A stretch of 64,000 nucleotides of DNA from NCBI GenBank assembly GCA_025936115.1, contig JAICTZ010000021.1, positions 1 to 64,000 of the forward strand, read 5' to 3'. This DNA comes from Polyangiaceae bacterium. GTDB taxonomy: Bacteria; Myxococcota_A; Polyangia; Polyangiales; Polyangiaceae. The stretch's first letter is position 1. Every line of letters begins with the position of its first letter. Of this stretch, positions 44,485 to 53,047 are shown piece after piece. Made by a program: the position numbers and the translations under genes. A model generated the notes under the pieces. That model was given only the letters and a program-made list of their open reading frames with translations. It searched no databases and was not told the DNA's origin.

Positions 44485-44607
44485 ATGGATCCTGCGGCGC
44501 TGATCGCGGACCAGCTCACCTCCGCCATTCTCCGGTACACGCGAGTTTGGATTTCAGAGGACGGCCGCTCGCAGATCGCCGGTGGCTACATGAGTATCGT
44601 CCCGTGA
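44485..44607 (+). CDS. Possible 40-residue peptide
   Basis: A short frame (MDPAALIADQLTSAILRYTR and a further 20 residues, ending SIVP) with no visible ribosome site, in the 324-base gap 44341-44664. It reads like protein but is too short to judge; it may be a gene fragment. The rest of the gap shows nothing recognisable. Confidence 0.25.
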   Translation: MDPAALIADQLTSAILRYTRVWISEDGRSQIAGGYMSIVP

Positions 44608-44664
44608 AGGAGCCGCACTCGACAAGAGCTCCGAGTGACCGGCGAGGCCCGGCTTGGAAGCGCG

Positions 44665-45852
44665 TCAGCGCGTCAGCACCTCGAGCGTCCACGAGCTTTC
44701 CCCGGCGCCCGTATCCGCCACGTAACGGACGGCGTAGAGGGACCGGCAGTCTTCCGAGATCAACGGCGAGTTCCAGCTGGTCACGGGCCTCTCGTCCGCG
44801 GCGTCGATCGCCGGTCCCTGCGTCGCAAAGGGCTCGTCAACGCTGTTGCGCGTCGCGAGCATCACGCCGGAGTCGGAGCCGAAGACCAGGTTGAGGCCGT
44901 CCGCGCTGACGTCGGGGGATGTCGCCGGCGAAAGGACGCCTTCGATCGGCAATCCCTCGCCGAACTGCTGGTCGGTCGCGGCACGCTGGAACACGAGCGG
45001 GTACGCCGTACCCCCTTCGAATCCGCCACTGTAGAGCGTGAGCTCCCCGGCATCGAGCGACGGGCTCGCTCCGACGGTCCCGTAACTCTCTGCATCGAGC
45101 ACGAACGAGGAGCCAGGCGCCGAGCGGCGCGCGACACGGAGCGCGCCACCGAACGAAACAGTGGGATCGTAGCAAACCAGGTATGCGCGGAGGCCGTCGG
45201 GAGTCAGATCGAGCGTGCGGTCCTCGAGCGCGAGGCAGGCCGCGTCGAGTTCCGCCACGAGTTCCCCGGGCTCGAACGCCTCGAGCTTCGAGGCGCGCGT
45301 GGAGCGCCTGAGCTCTTTGATCATGCCGGTCACGTCCGTCGAGCCGTAGAACAGCTCGAGCTCGTCGGCGCTCAGGGTGGGCGAGTAAATCCTGACCTCG
45401 GGGCCCGGATCGAGCACCACGCGTGGCCCACCAAACGTCCCGCCGCAGTCCGCGCTTGGCGTGCCCGCTGAGCCGCCCGCGGCGTTGCCGGCGCGACTGG
45501 CATTGCCAGCGTCGCCCGGACTCTCCCCAGCGGCTCCCGCCAGGGCGCCATCGCCTGCGTGACCACCACCGGTACCCGTAACACCCTCGCCGCCGCGGCC
45601 GGCACTGCCCGCGTCCCCGCTCGTGCCCAAACCGCCGCTGCCACCGCGCCCGCTCTCTCTACCGGATCCGCCGCTCGCTCCTGGACTCCCGCTCGCGCCC
45701 ACTGTGCCCTCACCGCCGTGACCGCCTCCCGTGGGGCGCCCGGCTGCGGGCTGCGTCCCGCCCTCACCGCGCGAGTCGCCGCACCCGGAAGCCGCGACCG
45801 TCAGACAGGCGAGCAAACCGAGCGAAGTGACTGGAAGGTCGCGGGTGCGCAA
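44665..45852 (-). CDS. Lipoprotein with WD40-like (PD40) propeller
   Basis: 395 residues. The signal ends LTVAASGC, with a Gly-rich linker to about residue 120. The C-terminal part repeats SPTLSADELELFYGS, SPSLDAGELTLYSGG and SPDVSADGLNLVFGSD, the PD40/TolB-type propeller pattern seen in many myxobacterial lipoproteins. Likely surface-exposed; ligand unknown. Confidence 0.8.
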   Translation of the reverse strand: MRTRDLPVTSLGLLACLTVAASGCGDSRGEGGTQPAAGRPTGGGHGGEGTVGASGSPGASGGSGRESGRGGSGGLGTSGDAGSAGRGGEGVTGTGGGHAGDGALAGAAGESPGDAGNASRAGNAAGGSAGTPSADCGGTFGGPRVVLDPGPEVRIYSPTLSADELELFYGSTDVTGMIKELRRSTRASKLEAFEPGELVAELDAACLALEDRTLDLTPDGLRAYLVCYDPTVSFGGALRVARRSAPGSSFVLDAESYGTVGASPSLDAGELTLYSGGFEGGTAYPLVFQRAATDQQFGEGLPIEGVLSPATSPDVSADGLNLVFGSDSGVMLATRNSVDEPFATQGPAIDAADERPVTSWNSPLISEDCRSLYAVRYVADTGAGESSWTLEVLTR

Positions 45853-46005
45853 GCCGGACCCAGAGTAGCGGATCCGCGTGGCCGACCAAAGCCGGTCTCC
45901 GGGCGGCTCTCCGTGCTGCCGTTCCGGTGTGAGGCCGTCTGGACGCGCAGAGTGTTCGAGCCCCCCCCTCTTACTGCCCGCTAGCCGGCTCGAACGCTCG
46001 CAGCT

Positions 46006-46203
46006 CTAGACAAGCCTCACGTTCTCGGCTCTCGGACCCTTGGGCCCTTGACCCTCGTCATAGGTAACCCGCTGTCCCGGCTGCAGGTCTTCGAACCGAG
46101 CCCCTTCTATCGCCGACATGTGGAAAAAGATGTCAGACCCCTTCCCCGTGTCGATGAATCCGAAACCTTTGTCAGTAACGCGCTTGATGGTGCCTTCGCT
46201 CAT
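46006..46203 (-). CDS. cspA: Cold-shock domain protein
   Basis: 65 residues, a complete CSD: RNP1 KGFGFID and RNP2 DIFFHMS are intact, in a typical five-strand frame. Binds single-stranded RNA/DNA as an RNA chaperone in the cytoplasm. The RNP1-preceding GTIKRVTDKG is the variant common in Deltaproteobacteria. Confidence 0.95.
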   Translation of the reverse strand: MSEGTIKRVTDKGFGFIDTGKGSDIFFHMSAIEGARFEDLQPGQRVTYDEGQGPKGPRAENVRLV

Positions 46204-46264
46204 GCGCGCACCCTAGCAGGTCGCGTCCCGCCCACCCACGGCGACGCTCACCTTTCTGCGGTAC

Positions 46265-46507
46265 ATGGTTGACGCAGGTGGACCGCCATGTGCTTCTGGT
46301 CGGGTGCCGAACACTCCCGTCCCCCCTGCAGTAGATGCACCGCCGGGTGAACCCAAAGATCGAGCACGGATCAACGTCAACGACGCCTCGGAACGTGCCT
46401 TCTGGTGTCACAAGTTCGGGTGTTCCGAGACACAGCTCCGCAACGCCGTGAAGATGGTCGGCGTCACGCCGAACAAGGTGCGGACGCAATTGGCCCGGCT
46501 CAAGTAG
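46265..46507 (+). CDS. DUF3606 domain protein
   Basis: 80 residues. The C-terminal half matches DUF3606: RINVNDASERAFWCHKFGCS followed by TQLRNAVKMVG. The N-terminal 30 residues are Pro-rich. Function of DUF3606 is unknown. It sits just upstream of a truncated nucleotidyltransferase gene. Confidence 0.75.
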   Translation: MVDAGGPPCASGRVPNTPVPPAVDAPPGEPKDRARINVNDASERAFWCHKFGCSETQLRNAVKMVGVTPNKVRTQLARLK

Positions 46508-46522
46508 CCGCGCGAGCCAAGG

Positions 46523-46684
46523 GTGCCGTTGGCGCGGCATTTGGACTCCGATCTTCGCGATCTGCTTGTCACGCTCCACGATGCCGGCGCCGAGTATGTC
46601 GTGCTCGGTGGCCATGCGGTTGCGTTCTACGGCCACCCGCCTGCCACGACGGATCTCGACGCATCAGACACGGCTTGGGTCTGA
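46523..46684 (+). pseudogene. Truncated nucleotidyltransferase (copy of the 55083 gene)
   Basis: From the GTG at 46523 the frame reads LRDLLVTLHDAGAEYVVLGG and HAVAFYGHPPATTDLDA before diverging and stopping. This closely matches the N-terminal 50 residues of the intact protein at 55083 (DLLLALHDAGAEFVVLGGHA). All sequence after the first catalytic Asp is lost. The 3' end overlaps the convergent GH5 gene. Confidence 0.8.
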
Positions 46685-48235
46685 TGTTCGCCGGCTTCTC
46701 TTGGTTGGCCTGCGCCGCCGCAAGCGGGCAGCTGACAGGCCGACCATGCCGAGCAGAAGGCCGAGCCGGCCAGCGTCCTCTCCTGGAGTAGCCCGCTCGA
46801 CTGAGCACGAGCACCCGGGGCTCCCTCCCGGGGCTGCCGTCGACGGCTCGGCGGAGCTCGAATCACCCGTGCCCCCGCTGCCGGCCGCGGTTGAGCCTCC
46901 AGTGCCTCCATTGGCGTCGCTCGCCCCAGCGATTCCGCTGCCGCTGGTCCCGCCGCCGGCACCACCGATTCCACGGCTCCCGCCGCTGATGCCACCGCTG
47001 GCTCGGCCTGCGCCACCCGGGGTTCCACCCGCCCCGCTACCGGCACGCCCGCTGGCTGCGCCTCCTTCGCCGGTGCCTCCGAGGCCGCCCGACATTGCGA
47101 CGGCGCCGCCTCGACCGCCGCTTGCACCGGCGACGCCTGAGCTTCCTCCCGCACCCGACGCGCCGCGACCCCCCGCCCCGGCGCCCGGTCCGCTGCCGGC
47201 GATCCCGCCAGCACCGCCGGTCGGCGCCGGACCGGTCCATGCGTTCTGAAGCTGCGCCAAGCCGGACTGGTTCGGAACGGAGAGCAGCAGTTCGGCGCCG
47301 GTTCCGCTCCGGATAGTCATGCTGTACCAGTCTCCGTCCCTTAGACCGGGCCAGTAGAAGCTTCCCATCTTCCAGCTGCGCAGCTGCCTGCTGATGCCGC
47401 GAACGTACGCCTCGAAGTAATTCGTCGGAGGCATGCTGTAGTCGAGAGAGGCGTAGCTGACCCCGTTCTTGCTGCCGGGACTCATCGGCCCTCCCCATTC
47501 CGTGCAGACGGTGCGATCGGCGTAGCTACCGACTTCGCCCTTGATGTGGTCCATCCATTGAGACTCGCTGGTCCAAGTGTCAGAACCGAAGAAACTGTAG
47601 TCGTGAACGGCCAGGAGACAGCCGTCCAGCGAGCTGGCCGAGCCTATGTCGGAGACATTTTGGGCGTTGCCGGTTCCGTCGAGCAAGACCCTGCCGCGCG
47701 GAACCGTCGGGAAACGGGAGAGCCAGCTGCCGTACAAGGAAACCAGCTCGTCCTTGGCGTACATGTTCGGTTCGTTGAAGATTTCGAAATAGGCGCTCTC
47801 GTTGTCGCCGTACTTGTCGACGACGGTCTTCCACATGTCCCAGAATGCATTCATGTCCGGGGGCTTATTGCTCTTGGCACTGTCCCAGTAGCCAAAGACG
47901 ATCGAGCCCTTGGAAAGCACGCCATCGATCGCGCCCGTGTAAACGCCCCAGAACGTGGAGACGGTCGCCTCGTTGACGGGTATTCGGACCGCGTTCGCGC
48001 CGAGCTTCGACACGAGCTGAGTCATGACGCTGCTCCCCGTCGCGAAAGCCGAGTCATAGGTGTCGGACGCGGAGAGCCCGGAGACGTAGAGGACGCCGGA
48101 CTGGAAGTTGTCCCTCGCGTCGCCCCAATTGACACCCCTGAATTGACTGGTGTCCGCCCATGCATTCGATGCAGCCAAGAGCGGGATGCTGGACAGCAGC
48201 GCGCAACCCAGCGTCCGCGACAGCGTGCTCCGCAT
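46664..48235 (-). CDS. Glycoside hydrolase family 5 cellulase with MYXO-CTERM-like tail
   Basis: 523 residues from the ATG at 48235. A signal peptide ends ASNAWAD. In the GH5 barrel the acid/base Glu is in FEIFNEPN near residue 154 and the nucleophile Glu in VCTEWGGP near 246; FRGVNWGD and FYWPGLRDGDWYSM frame the barrel. A Gly/Ala linker (residues 330-460) leads to GCSCSV, a hydrophobic helix (LGLLLGMVGLSAARL) and RRRR, the MYXO-CTERM pattern for sorting to the cell surface. The frame opens at 48427. The end overlaps the nucleotidyltransferase remnant by 20 bases. Confidence 0.9.
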   Translation of the reverse strand: MRSTLSRTLGCALLSSIPLLAASNAWADTSQFRGVNWGDARDNFQSGVLYVSGLSASDTYDSAFATGSSVMTQLVSKLGANAVRIPVNEATVSTFWGVYTGAIDGVLSKGSIVFGYWDSAKSNKPPDMNAFWDMWKTVVDKYGDNESAYFEIFNEPNMYAKDELVSLYGSWLSRFPTVPRGRVLLDGTGNAQNVSDIGSASSLDGCLLAVHDYSFFGSDTWTSESQWMDHIKGEVGSYADRTVCTEWGGPMSPGSKNGVSYASLDYSMPPTNYFEAYVRGISRQLRSWKMGSFYWPGLRDGDWYSMTIRSGTGAELLLSVPNQSGLAQLQNAWTGPAPTGGAGGIAGSGPGAGAGGRGASGAGGSSGVAGASGGRGGAVAMSGGLGGTGEGGAASGRAGSGAGGTPGGAGRASGGISGGSRGIGGAGGGTSGSGIAGASDANGGTGGSTAAGSGGTGDSSSAEPSTAAPGGSPGCSCSVERATPGEDAGRLGLLLGMVGLSAARLRRRRPTKRSRRTSDPSRV

Positions 48236-48466
48236 CGAGGGGCACGACAGCAGGCGACGGGGATCGGTAGGAGTGGGCTTCATCACGGGACGCGCCGAGG
48301 CGCTCGAAGGTTCGACTCGCGGGCCGACACGGGCAGGGCGCGCCGTGCACCTGGCAGCTGCTGAGATCTGTCCGAGCTCGGTCGTTTTGTGCAACGCTTT
48401 TCGCAGCCAAGGACATGCCATCGGCACGCTAGCGGCGGAGCTCCGCGCGTTGGGGGAGCAACTCGA

Positions 48467-48761
48467 ATGACCCGACCACCGACGACCTGGTGAGATCCTC
48501 CGTGACGAATATCTCGCCCCTCTCGAAATGAGTCAGAAGGATTTGGCCGACCATATCCGACAGGACGTGAAAATGATCAACCGCATCGTGAATGGACGGT
48601 CGGCGGTCACGGCGGAGGTCGCTTTGAAACTAGCGGCCACCTTCCGCACGACGCCCGAGTTCTGGTTGAACGCCCAAAAAGCAGTTGACCTGTTCGCGGC
48701 ACGAGCGAAGCTCCGCCGGCTTCCGAAGCCCGTCATCGCGGGCAAGCGACCCGCGGCTTAG
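48467..48761 (+). pseudogene. higA: Frameshifted HigA-type antitoxin
   Basis: From 48487 the sequence reads PGEILRDEYLAPLEMSQKDL and goes on with INRIVNGRSAVTAEVAL and PEFWLNAQ, a standard HigA/XRE antitoxin. The expected start is the ATG at 48467 (MTRPPT), but after PPT the frame is off by one base and hits a stop. An ATG at 48528 would give only a 77-residue form lacking the first helices. No HigB toxin is visible upstream. It overlaps the 3' end of the MopE-like gene on the other strand. Confidence 0.75.
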
Positions 48762-50237
48762 TTGCGTCCCCAACTTGGCTTTGCGGAGAACGAGCAGGCC
48801 GCAGCAGACCGCGACGATCGCCGCGGTCCACCAGACAGCGCGGCCGCCTCCGCCCGGTCGGCCACTCGAGACGGACGCGACGGCGCAGCCGGTGTCCGAC
48901 GACGGTGAGCGGCTGCGCGAACCACCGCCGGAGCCGCCCATACCTCCAGTCGTCACCGCTCCCGACCCGCCGCTGCCGGCGGAGGGCGAGCCCGCCCCGC
49001 CTCCGAGCCCGCCCACACCTCCGGTCGTCACCGCTCCCGACCCGCCGCTGCCGGCGGAGGGCGAGCCCGCCCCGCCTCCGAGCCCGCCCGCGCCGCTTCC
49101 GCTGGGCGCCACGCACTGCGTCCCCGCGCAGACCATGCCGCTCGGACACGCGCCGTTGTCGAGCTCGCCGTCGCAGTCGTCGTCGAAGGAGTTGCAGGAC
49201 TCTTCCGCAGGAGGTCCGGGAACGCAATCCGCTGGATCGCAGCTCCGGCTGTAGCGCGCGCACCACCCGACACCACAGGTCGGGCGAACCAGCTCGTCGA
49301 TCCGAGTGTCGCAGTTGTCGTCCTTGAGGTTGCAGATCTCCGTGGCGCCGGGATGAACCGCGGGGTCCCGGTCGTCGCAGTCGCCTGCGCGCGCCGCGTA
49401 TCCGGGCAGGTTCCCGCAGCTCATCTTGGGCGTGCCCGTCTGAAAGGTGTAGTAGCCGTCGCCGTCGCCGTCGGGCCACATCTGGACGGGCGGCGCGTTC
49501 TCGTCGATCTGGCCGTCGCAGTCGTCGTCCTTCATGTTGCAGACCTCGGTCGCGCCGGGGTGGACCGTCTGGTCGTTCTCGTCGCAGTCGCCGTCCGCCG
49601 CCGCGAAACCCGCCGGGGGTGTGTCGCCCGCGCAACCGAGCAGGGTCCCCCAGGCCTTGGAGCCGAACCCGTCTCGATCGAGATCCACGTAGAAGGTGGT
49701 CGCCGTGCAGCCGAAGACCCACTGAAAGTCCCCGAGGCCCGGGGAGTCGCCCGAGGGCATGTTGTTGCCGTTCGCTGCCATGACGGCCACGTGAACGTTC
49801 ACCGCACCCGGCTTCGCCGGCGCCTGCCAGCCGAACCGGAACGTCACGGCTCCGTTGGACGCGGGCTTGGGCGCCGTGTGCGTGAGACCCTGGGAATTGA
49901 CGGCGAGGCCCTCGCCCGGAAGCGCCTGGAGCGTGCCGATGCCGCCGGTCGTGACGTAAGCGCCGCCGACCTTGATGGTGGGCGACCGGATGGTCAGCGT
50001 GAAGGTGATCGAATCGCCCGGGTTCAGCGTCTCCGGATCAGCGGCGAGCGCGACGTCGGGCGGTGTGGCGGCGGACCCGTGACATCCTTCGCAGCTGTCC
50101 GCGACGATCCCGTTCGCGTGCGCCGCGGCCGCCGGCGGCCGCGCGAGCACACCGGCGAGCGTCAGAGCCGCGATCCGGAGGGCCTTTCCGATCGGCAGGT
50201 GCGCAGCCCGCGTGCCACGGAACTGTTCGATGTTCAT
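48630..50237 (-). CDS. MopE-like metal-binding surface protein
   Basis: 535 residues. A signal peptide precedes CEGCHGS and a choice-of-anchor-type beta domain (to about 170). At least three MopE-type Ca/metal-binding repeats follow: DGDCDENDQTVHPGATEVCN with DDDCDGQID, DCDDRDPAVHPGATEIC, and CNSFDDDCDGELDNG. A linker holding a 25-residue duplication leads to DTGCAVA, a membrane helix (AAIVAVCCGLLVL) and basic residues, a MYXO-CTERM-like tail. The last 40 residues are antisense of the HigA remnant, so the natural C-terminus has been changed. A start at 50249 is also possible. Confidence 0.82.
   Translation of the reverse strand: MNIEQFRGTRAAHLPIGKALRIAALTLAGVLARPPAAAAHANGIVADSCEGCHGSAATPPDVALAADPETLNPGDSITFTLTIRSPTIKVGGAYVTTGGIGTLQALPGEGLAVNSQGLTHTAPKPASNGAVTFRFGWQAPAKPGAVNVHVAVMAANGNNMPSGDSPGLGDFQWVFGCTATTFYVDLDRDGFGSKAWGTLLGCAGDTPPAGFAAADGDCDENDQTVHPGATEVCNMKDDDCDGQIDENAPPVQMWPDGDGDGYYTFQTGTPKMSCGNLPGYAARAGDCDDRDPAVHPGATEICNLKDDNCDTRIDELVRPTCGVGWCARYSRSCDPADCVPGPPAEESCNSFDDDCDGELDNGACPSGMVCAGTQCVAPSGSGAGGLGGGAGSPSAGSGGSGAVTTGGVGGLGGGAGSPSAGSGGSGAVTTGGMGGSGGGSRSRSPSSDTGCAVASVSSGRPGGGGRAVWWTAAIVAVCCGLLVLRKAKLGTQLSRGSLARDDGLRKPAELRSCREQVNCFLGVQPELGRRAEGGR
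48943..49092 (-). repeat. Two 75-bp tandem repeats in the MopE-like linker
   Basis: Bases 48943-49017 are repeated at 49018-49092 with only a few differences. They encode two copies of a 25-residue Gly/Ser/Ala unit (GGLGGGAGSPSAGSGGSGAV...). Confidence 0.9.
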
Positions 50238-50470
50238 TGCGGGGCGCACTGCACCTTGCGGGTGGCAGGCGCATCTCCTCGCAGGGTACTGTCATCCGGG
50301 CCCGCGAATTGTCATTTCGCGGCGGCGCCGCCAGCGTTGCGGACGCCTCAAGCTTCGACGAACCACTTCTGGGCGTCATCGGCGTGTGTTGCTGCGTGCG
50401 CTGACACGCAGCCCGTTCCACGGAATAACGTCCGGGCTCCCGCGGCCCTTCGCAACCTGGCGACGGGGCT

Positions 50471-50494
50471 CACGATTCAGGGCGTCCCCAAGGG
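50471..50494 (+). repeat. Dispersed repeat, copy 1 (short)
   Basis: CACGATTCAGGGCGTCCCCA at 50471 matches the sequence leading into copy 4 (54749) with one difference. Immediately after it, GTCCCCAAGGGGAC is a perfect palindrome. Similarity to the longer copies stops here. Confidence 0.6.
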
Positions 50495-50503
50495 GACCCT
50501 TCC

Positions 50504-52180
50504 ATGCTCATCTGCAAACGGAAACGCGGCCTCCGCACCACTACACTTCACATGCGTACGAAGTCGCTGGTGGCGGCGAAGGCGCGCGGAGAGACGGTAT
50601 CCGTTTCGACACAGCGTGATCCGTGGAGGCGGCTGGCGGTGGGCTGCGCGCTCGTGTGCGTTCTTCTGGCCGTGGTGGGATGCTCCGGCGAGCGCACGGT
50701 CCGGCATGGCGTGGACGGTCGCCCGGGCGGCGCCGGAGCCGGGGGAGCGCCGTCGGCCATCGCCGGAACGGGCGGGGACGCGACCGGAATGGGCGGATTG
50801 GCGCCGGCCGGGGGAGCTCGAGGTGGTCCGGGCGGCCTCGGCGGCGCCGTGCAGAACGGGGGGCACGACGGCGGTATGGCGGGCGCTGCAGCGGGCCGGG
50901 GTGGGGCCGCGGGTCTGCCGATGCAGGCGGGCCACGGCGGGGACGGTGGCGAGAGCGCCGACCCGATGGGCAACGGTGGCGAGAGCGCCGACCCGACGGG
51001 CAACGGTGGCGAGAGCGCCGACCCGACGGGAAGCGGTGGCGCGGGAATCGCTGGTCAGAACGGCGGCGGTGCCGGTGGTGCGGACCCGGTCCACGATCGC
51101 TGCGCCGATCCGCTGTACCTCGACTTCGTGAACGGTGAGGCCACGGTGTCGGACGATACCAAGCGGGCGACCGACGAGTTCCCGAGCTTGCTCTGCGGCG
51201 GAGCTGACGCGTCGGGGCCGCTCGAGGGCGGGCAGATTTACTACCGGTTCGCGGCTCGCCCGGGCAGGGAGTACGCCTTTCTCTTGGACGCGCCCGGCTT
51301 CGCGACGGCCACGTTCTACGTCTTTCCGGCCGGCGCCCCTTGCACCGCGGATGCGATCCAGAGCGCGTGTCAGAGCGACGGCGTGACCGGCACGCGGCCA
51401 ACGAGTACGAGCCTCGCAACTCTGACACCGTTTGCGCCGGCCGACCCCGGCGATTACATCGTGGGCGTCGACACCGCGCTCCCCTTCGGTTCAAAGTTCA
51501 CCCTCACGATCTTCGAGTACTGCGGCACCTCTGGCGCTACCGATTGCAAGGTCAAAGGCTGTGACGTCGGCCTCGGGCCAGCTTGCAGCGGCAACACGCT
51601 CTCCGACTGCACCACCGACGGCACCGCCACCGTCACGACGGATTGCGCGATGACCGGCAAGACCTGTGCGCGAGGCACTTGCGTGGCGACGGTGGAGGAC
51701 CTCGTCGGCAACACGGGATGGACGACCCAGACGGCCGATGCGGGCGCGGACGGCGTCACCTTGCTCGACTTCTACGAGGCGACCGTGAGCCGAACGATCA
51801 CGGAGCTCGAAATGTACCTGGTCGAGCCGGAAGTCTTCGTCCTCGACTGGCGTATCCTGGAGGCGACGAACCGCGCCGGCCCGTATCAGACCATCTTCTC
51901 CACGACGAGCATGTCGGGTGGCGCCAACGAAACGTCGGACGAAACGACCGGGCCCATCCATGTCCCCATCGTCGCTGGTCGCTTCTACGCCATGGGGGTG
52001 GCATTGCCGGCAAGCGCGCGATACTTTGTCGAGCAGCAGGCCGAGAAAAGCCTTCCGCTGGATGTCTTCTTCGGACACCTGACCTCGGCAGCGGTGCTGC
52101 CGACAGCGTCCCCCGGCGCGGTCAGCTATCCGGAGCCCGGCACGTTCGTGATCGCCGAGTACGTGACGACCGCGCTGTGA
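50504..52180 (+). CDS. Lipoprotein with pre-peptidase-type and Cys-paired domains
   Basis: 558 residues. A signal ends LLAVVGCSGE, and a Gly-rich linker (residues 75-185) includes three GNGGESADPT-type 10-residue repeats (around 50937-51037). A beta domain starting DRCADPLYLDFVN and containing YYRFAARPGREYAFLL and PADPGDYIVGVDT looks like the pre-peptidase C-terminal type. After a Cys-rich segment comes a second beta domain to the end. Secreted or surface protein, function unknown. The long basic n-region from 50504 is odd; the ATG at 50552 may be the real start. Confidence 0.7.
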   Translation: MLICKRKRGLRTTTLHMRTKSLVAAKARGETVSVSTQRDPWRRLAVGCALVCVLLAVVGCSGERTVRHGVDGRPGGAGAGGAPSAIAGTGGDATGMGGLAPAGGARGGPGGLGGAVQNGGHDGGMAGAAAGRGGAAGLPMQAGHGGDGGESADPMGNGGESADPTGNGGESADPTGSGGAGIAGQNGGGAGGADPVHDRCADPLYLDFVNGEATVSDDTKRATDEFPSLLCGGADASGPLEGGQIYYRFAARPGREYAFLLDAPGFATATFYVFPAGAPCTADAIQSACQSDGVTGTRPTSTSLATLTPFAPADPGDYIVGVDTALPFGSKFTLTIFEYCGTSGATDCKVKGCDVGLGPACSGNTLSDCTTDGTATVTTDCAMTGKTCARGTCVATVEDLVGNTGWTTQTADAGADGVTLLDFYEATVSRTITELEMYLVEPEVFVLDWRILEATNRAGPYQTIFSTTSMSGGANETSDETTGPIHVPIVAGRFYAMGVALPASARYFVEQQAEKSLPLDVFFGHLTSAAVLPTASPGAVSYPEPGTFVIAEYVTTAL

Positions 52181-52210
52181 GCCGTCCACAGCAGTGAACC
52201 TCGCTGAGAG

Positions 52211-52454
52211 ATGAGTCAGGAGTATTTGGCGGACCACATTGCTGAAGCGCGAGCAGCACACGGTCGTGCTGGTCGACTTTCTAGTCTTCGAAGCCCTCTC
52301 CGTACTTTGCCGGCGCGCGACTGAGCGCAAGACGCGCCGGCCTGACCTAAAAGCGGCGCTCGCGATCATCCGGGGCTGGTTCGACGGCGGTGAGGTTCGG
52401 TTCCGGTTGGGCGTGATGGTGAGCGCCTTGTCTCCGCAACGCCGACCGACGTGA
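52211..52454 (+). pseudogene. HigA fragment joined to a truncated VapC (PIN) gene
   Basis: Bases 52211-52240 (MSQEYLADHI in one frame) match the HigA remnant at 48528. From 52241 the DNA switches to near-identity with the intact VapC at 57910 (EREQHTVVLVDFLIFEALSV there, KREQHTVVLVDFLVFEALSV here) until about 52397. The first third of VapC with its catalytic Asp and the last third are both missing. It is therefore a recombination product of two toxin-antitoxin modules, not a functional gene. Confidence 0.8.
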
Positions 52455-52543
52455 TCGGCATAAACGCCTTGCAGGCGATCAACGCGACCCGGCTGCTTTT
52501 CGACAGCACTGTCGTGATGCCAATAGATCTGATCGCGCGTTGA
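52451..52543 (+). CDS. Possible gene fragment, 30 residues
   Basis: GTG frame reading VIGINALQAINATRLLFDST and ending MPIDLIAR. Protein-like but very short; possibly the tail of another lost module. No family recognised. Confidence 0.2.
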   Translation: MIGINALQAINATRLLFDSTVVMPIDLIAR

Positions 52544-52570
52544 GCATTAGGACTCAGGTTCGATCACAGC

Positions 52571-52726
52571 ATGGCCCGGGCGCTTCCGTTGAGGCCCGCC
52601 GGCATTCCACTGAGCTTCCTTCGCGTGACCGATCAGGATCCCTATGAAGTATGGGACATGCTCATGATGCCCTGCCAGCCAGGAGCCAAGACCTCGTCGG
52701 TTATCCGCGAGGACACTAAGCAGTAG
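52571..52726 (+). CDS. Possible 51-residue protein or gene fragment
   Basis: ATG frame reading MARALPLRPAGIPLSFLRVT, then DQDPYEVWDML. It looks like the N-terminus of a real protein, cut short at a TAG. Nothing recognisable follows up to 52850. Confidence 0.25.
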   Translation: MARALPLRPAGIPLSFLRVTDQDPYEVWDMLMMPCQPGAKTSSVIREDTKQ

Positions 52727-52852
52727 AGGCGAGGTGGCGTTCGTCGTGGTGCCGCGCGGACATCAGACGCGGACGGCCTTGCGGGAACTCCGCTCGAAGT
52801 CCTCGTCGCGTCGAGGGCGGGCCAAGGGTGGGATCGCGAATCGATGGAGTTT

Positions 52853-52940
52853 TTCAGCGTCCCCAACGGGATTCGGACGGTAGTGAACATTGCTGGGTTT
52901 AGCGAGATTTCGGCCTATTGTCGTCCGAATCGTCGCGTGA
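52853..52940 (+). repeat. Dispersed repeat, copy 2 (long)
   Basis: Starts TTCAGCGTCCCCAACGGGAT and stays similar to copies 4 and 5 through to a final TGA at 52940. It reads VPNGIRTVVNIAG, then after a one-base shift FRPIVVRIVA-stop, matching the peptide ends of the other long copies. Confidence 0.75.
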
Positions 52941-52969
52941 GGCGTCCGGAGACGCTCGACCCGGATCCT

Positions 52970-53037
52970 GGGTAGTAAAATACCTGGGCTTCTGCTTTAC
53001 TAAGCGTCGTGGCAGCACCGCGATCCTTTACTACCCG
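52970..53037. promoter_or_regulatory. Inverted repeats upstream of the Fic gene
   Basis: GGGTAGTAAA at 52970 and its exact complement TTTACTACCC at 53028 flank a third TTTACTA near 52995. Paired sites just before the chosen Fic start at 53048 look like operator half-sites, perhaps bound by the winged helix at the end of the Fic protein itself. Confidence 0.45.
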
Positions 53038-53047
53038 CCCGAATCCC

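Noticed and set aside
48150..48470. Plus-strand frame upstream of HigA as a HigB toxin
   Set aside because: It lacks the RelE/HigB pattern and overlaps the GH5 signal-peptide region on the other strand.
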